This document shows, one piece after another, positions 7,069-8,737 of a DNA stretch of 8,737 bases (positions within the stretch are counted from its first letter, which is position 1; every line of letters starts with the position of its first letter). The notes under the pieces were generated by a model. That model had not been told where the DNA came from. It made no database searches and saw only the letters and a list, made by a program, of their open reading frames with translations. The translations under genes were made by a program, and so were the position numbers. Origin of the DNA: Bacteroidales bacterium UBA5621 (GTDB lineage: Bacteria; Bacteroidota; Bacteroidia; Bacteroidales; VadinHA17); assembly GCA_002424525.1 (NCBI GenBank), contig DIKJ01000086.1, positions 1 to 8,737 on the forward strand, read 5' to 3'.

Positions 7069-7632
7069 TTAAGTGCTGAGATCCACAATAAAATGACATG
7101 TTTTACCACCACGGCGCAGACTTTCAACAATTTCTACATTAAAAGGCCTGTTGAGAGCTGTTTCAAAAATTGCCTTGTGTGTATTTCTGGTGCATTCGCA
7201 ATGGATGTCATTTTCTTTTGCAGTCCTGTAATATGCAGCAGGGCAGTAACATTGCTTTGAAACTTCTCCGAAACGAATATGTACGATATTTCCTTCGCGC
7301 CAGATCTCAAAGTTCTTTTTGTAGTTTTCCATCAGCTTCTCCAGGTTGCCTTCGCTGTTAAAAGCGATATCTTTTTTGAACTGGTGTCTGTTGAAACAGG
7401 CTTTGCCGCACTCTCCCACGATCCTTTCGAACGATGGCCGGTCAAGGTGCTTTTCCATTGATTCCAGCAGGTCGGACAACCAGTTCTCAACAAAATGTTT
7501 CTGATTCTGAAGGGCCTGGAATTTCTCATCCTGGTTCTGAGGAAGAAGCATCTCCGTACCGGCAAGGTTTTGGATCATGAGCGGGCATACACCCAGGAGT
7601 GCCAGTTTCTGTGTGAATGATTTTCGGTCCAT
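7069..7632 (-). CDS. Cysteine-rich DUF6144-like protein of unknown function
   Basis: A 187-residue protein when read from the ATG at 7632; an upstream in-frame ATG at 7698 would add 22 residues with no recognisable feature. I prefer 7632 because a signal-like start (MDRKSFTQKLALLGVCPLM) follows and a promoter-like box lies just upstream. Eight cysteines are present: Cys16, then CGKAC (75, 79), CYC (128, 130), CEC (145, 147) and Cys179 in RGGKTCHF. Their spacing suggests a bound metal or redox centre. The ending ALNRPFNVEIVESLRRGGKTCHF resembles the C-terminus of DUF6144-type proteins; that assignment is from memory of the family and is tentative. No catalytic function can be given. It lies 156 bp upstream of the acetyltransferase on the same strand, with the latter's own candidate promoter between them, so an operon is doubtful. 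Confidence 0.72.
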   Translation of the reverse strand: MDRKSFTQKLALLGVCPLMIQNLAGTEMLLPQNQDEKFQALQNQKHFVENWLSDLLESMEKHLDRPSFERIVGECGKACFNRHQFKKDIAFNSEGNLEKLMENYKKNFEIWREGNIVHIRFGEVSKQCYCPAAYYRTAKENDIHCECTRNTHKAIFETALNRPFNVEIVESLRRGGKTCHFIVDLST

Positions 7633-7665
7633 TGTCAGTTTAAGGTTAGTTGGAAATTGGGTTTT

Positions 7666-7698
7666 CAAATATCTGAATAAAGACCCTTCAAATGGCAA
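7666..7698 (-). promoter_or_regulatory. Weak candidate promoter for the cysteine-rich gene
   Basis: On the minus strand GATATTTG (7666-7673) is one base from TAnnTTTG, and a TTG (7696-7698) lies 22 nt upstream. Transcription from here would begin between the two possible start codons, supporting the ATG at 7632 over the one at 7698. Confidence 0.32.
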
Positions 7699-7853
7699 TA
7701 ACCCTATTCCATTTTCTGCTACCAGGAGGTGAAAATTACGAAATGTCGTGAAAACATCGCCTGATTGCTTTAATGTTCTTGTTTCCAGGTAATGTTATTC
7801 CGTAATTTAAGCAAAATCGGGGTTGACAGGTCTGTACGTAAAAAATCCCGCAG
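7699..7853. other. Intergenic region without recognisable gene
   Basis: This is the first part of the gap between the cysteine-rich gene and the amidohydrolase remnant. I find no ORF with protein-like content. An SD-like GGAGGT at 7725-7730 leads only to ATG-TCG-TGA. The rest of the gap is the 46-bp repeat and a -7-like box. Confidence 0.5.
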
Positions 7854-7899
7854 AATCGCGGATGCCTTACCCCGCTTTATCAGGGGATTCAGCTAAATA
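7854..7899 (+). repeat. Dispersed ~46-bp repeat, copy 2
   Basis: It begins AATCGCGGATGCCTTACCCC and ends GGGGATTCAGCTAAATAT, aligning end to end with copy 1 at 5922-5967. Here the inner stem is only CCCC/GGGG, but the outer AATC/GATT pairing is kept. It directly precedes the candidate promoter of the amidohydrolase remnant. The two copies, in the same orientation, bracket the acetyltransferase and cysteine-rich genes. Confidence 0.7.
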
Positions 7900-7904
7900 T
7901 TGAC

Positions 7905-7912
7905 TATATTTA
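7905..7912 (+). promoter_or_regulatory. Candidate -7 box (TATATTTA)
   Basis: TATATTTA is one base from TAnnTTTG and lies 28 bp before the amidohydrolase remnant's ATG. The same octamer occurs at 3011-3018 before the propeller gene. No good -33 element is present at 17-23 nt. Confidence 0.33.
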
Positions 7913-7940
7913 TTCCCACACATCTAATACACTTTACACG

Positions 7941-8372
7941 ATGGCAGTCAGCTTTAAAAAGCTTATTACAGCTAACCTTCTTTTGTTCCTTTTACTTGCA
8001 AACCACAGTTGCAGAAATACAATTACACGAGCAGAAAAAGATTTTGACATTGTAATTCTAAACGGCAGGGTAATTGGTCCGGAATCAGGCCTCGATGAGG
8101 TCATGAATATAGGGATCCGGAATGGTGCGATCGAGGCAATCACCGACAGGGAGGTCAAAGGCCTGACTTCAATCGACGCAGAGGGTCTGGTTGTTGCCCC
8201 CGGTTTTATAGATATTCATCAGCATGGGCAGGATCAGGTAACATACGAGGACCCGGCAAGATTTTCAAAAGGGATACTTTATGTAATCGTAAACGGGATT
8301 TTAGCCGTTAATAACGGACACCTTTATGATAACATTTTTCCTGGAAAAGCGGTTAGAGGAGTCGTCAGATAG
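7941..8372 (+). pseudogene. N-acyl-D-amino-acid deacylase-type amidohydrolase, internally deleted in frame
   Basis: An open frame of 143 codons that joins the two ends of a much longer metal-dependent amidohydrolase. Residues 1-24 are a lipoprotein-like signal (LLLFLLLANHSC, Cys24). Residues 35-98 are the family's N-terminal beta-sandwich and first metal-binding strand: DFDIVILNGRVIGPESGLD, then VVAPGFIDIHQHGQD, with the HxH pair at His93 and His95. Immediately after Asp98 comes QVTYEDPARFSKGI, then YVIVNG and FPGKAVRG, which in intact D-aminoacylases is the extreme C-terminus. The catalytic barrel between them, normally several hundred residues with the remaining metal ligands and catalytic Asp, is absent, so activity is not expected. 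The join keeps the frame, so a small exported protein could still be made. The call rests on recognising both ends; the deletion could be natural or an assembly error. Confidence 0.82.
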
Positions 8373-8398
8373 ACAAATTGACGCGAGTTTTAGTTTCA

Positions 8399-8415
8399 GA
8401 ACCACGGAGTGGTTC
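8399..8415. repeat. 17-bp palindrome GAACCACGGAGTGGTTC, copy 2
   Basis: Identical to 6048-6064 (7-bp stem, GGA loop). It sits in the 59-bp gap between two convergent reading frames, the amidohydrolase remnant and the right-edge oxidoreductase, where it could serve as a 3'-end hairpin for both. No T tract follows. Confidence 0.75.
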
Positions 8416-8431
8416 CACTCCAGGTAATGTT

Positions 8432-8737
8432 TTAAGTAATGTTCTCCCTGAATTTCCTGAGATGATCTGCCGTTTCCCTCACGAGCCTCTGAACCTCCAG
8501 CCCATGTTCAATATCAGGAATAACAACCTCCGAAGAAGCACCTGTCAGGAATACATAATGCGCATGTATCATCGGTCTGTGCCAGCCGGCAGGTACATGG
8601 CCGGAGGGAAAAGTGGTATATGGTCTGTAAACACTGCCTGCTGCCTGCCTGACCCATAATCCGGAATCTTCTGTAAAATATTCGAAATAGTCAGGTGAGA
8701 CAGTTGAATAACGCAAAGCTCCCTTTTCGGCAAAAAA
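8432..8737 (-). CDS. C-terminal part of a probable Gfo/Idh/MocA-family oxidoreductase (cut by window edge)
   Basis: An open frame enters from the right edge (FFAEKGALRYSTVSPDYFEY) and ends at the TAA at 8432-8434, giving 101 visible residues; the true start lies outside the window. The internal TTG at 8716 is not a likely start because the frame stays open upstream. The segment FPSGHVPAGWHRPMI followed by PDIEHGLEVQRLV resembles the last helix-strand region of Gfo/Idh/MocA sugar dehydrogenases, where a GHPEGW-like motif precedes a DGLR-type helix. The NAD(P)-binding Rossmann domain is not in view, so the assignment is tentative. Such enzymes oxidise or reduce sugars or inositols, which would suit the glycan-related neighbours. 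Confidence 0.6.
   Translation of the reverse strand, partial: FFAEKGALRYSTVSPDYFEYFTEDSGLWVRQAAGSVYRPYTTFPSGHVPAGWHRPMIHAHYVFLTGASSEVVIPDIEHGLEVQRLVRETADHLRKFRENIT

Noticed and set aside
7061..7081. Near-palindrome CTCAG-GT-ACTTAAGT-G-CTGAG at the end of the cysteine-rich gene
   Set aside because: It overlaps the stop codon, cannot form a hairpin with a proper loop without losing the central pairs, and has no T tract. It is not supportable as a terminator.
7725..7745. Shine-Dalgarno-like GGAGGT followed by ATG at 7743
   Set aside because: The ATG is followed by one codon and then TGA, so no gene results. On the opposite strand it is just upstream sequence of the cysteine-rich gene.
7733..7808. 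AAATTACG and CGTAATTT inverted repeat (8 bp, 60-bp spacing)
   Set aside because: AT-rich arms of this length at this spacing are expected by chance, and no accompanying duplication or element is visible between or beside them.

Overview
The window looks like chromosomal DNA of a Bacteroidota (Bacteroidales-like) saccharolytic bacterium. The sequence evidence is short N-terminal lipoprotein signals, several candidate TAnnTTTG-type -7 boxes, no convincing Shine-Dalgarno sequences before the genes, and a gene set rich in glycan-degrading and sugar-oxidoreductase families. This taxonomic call is an inference; there is no rRNA or other marker gene.

Layout, left to right: a large exported GH2-family glycoside hydrolase (24-2891, +); a terminator-like hairpin repeat; a secreted PQQ-like beta-propeller protein (3051-4277, +); a tandem array of roughly 58-bp hairpin repeats (4284-4469); a gutted GH3 beta-glucosidase-type gene of which only the two ends remain (4561-4892, +); a Tat-signal aldo/keto reductase (4901-5917, +); a 206-bp intergenic region packed with palindromes; a GNAT acetyltransferase fused to a thioredoxin-like domain (6124-6912, -); a cysteine-rich DUF6144-like protein (7069-7632, -); an intergenic repeat; an N-acyl-D-amino-acid deacylase-type amidohydrolase that again keeps only its two ends (7941-8372, +); and, running off the right edge, the C-terminus of a probable Gfo/Idh/MocA oxidoreductase (8432-8737, -).

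The exported GH2, the propeller protein, the former GH3 and the exported aldo/keto reductase fit a periplasmic or surface glycan-processing neighbourhood. There are no SusC/SusD genes or regulators here, so this is not a demonstrable PUL. The two minus-strand genes look unrelated to it.

The most notable signals are not intact genes. (1) Two unrelated genes have lost their catalytic middles while retaining a signal peptide plus N-terminus and the true C-terminus, one out of frame and one in frame. (2) At least three families of short hairpin repeats, several sharing a CGCGGA core, occupy most intergenic gaps and bracket gene units as direct repeats; one family shows paired stem substitutions that preserve the hairpin. 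I see no defence system, CRISPR array, IS element, tRNA or rRNA in this window.
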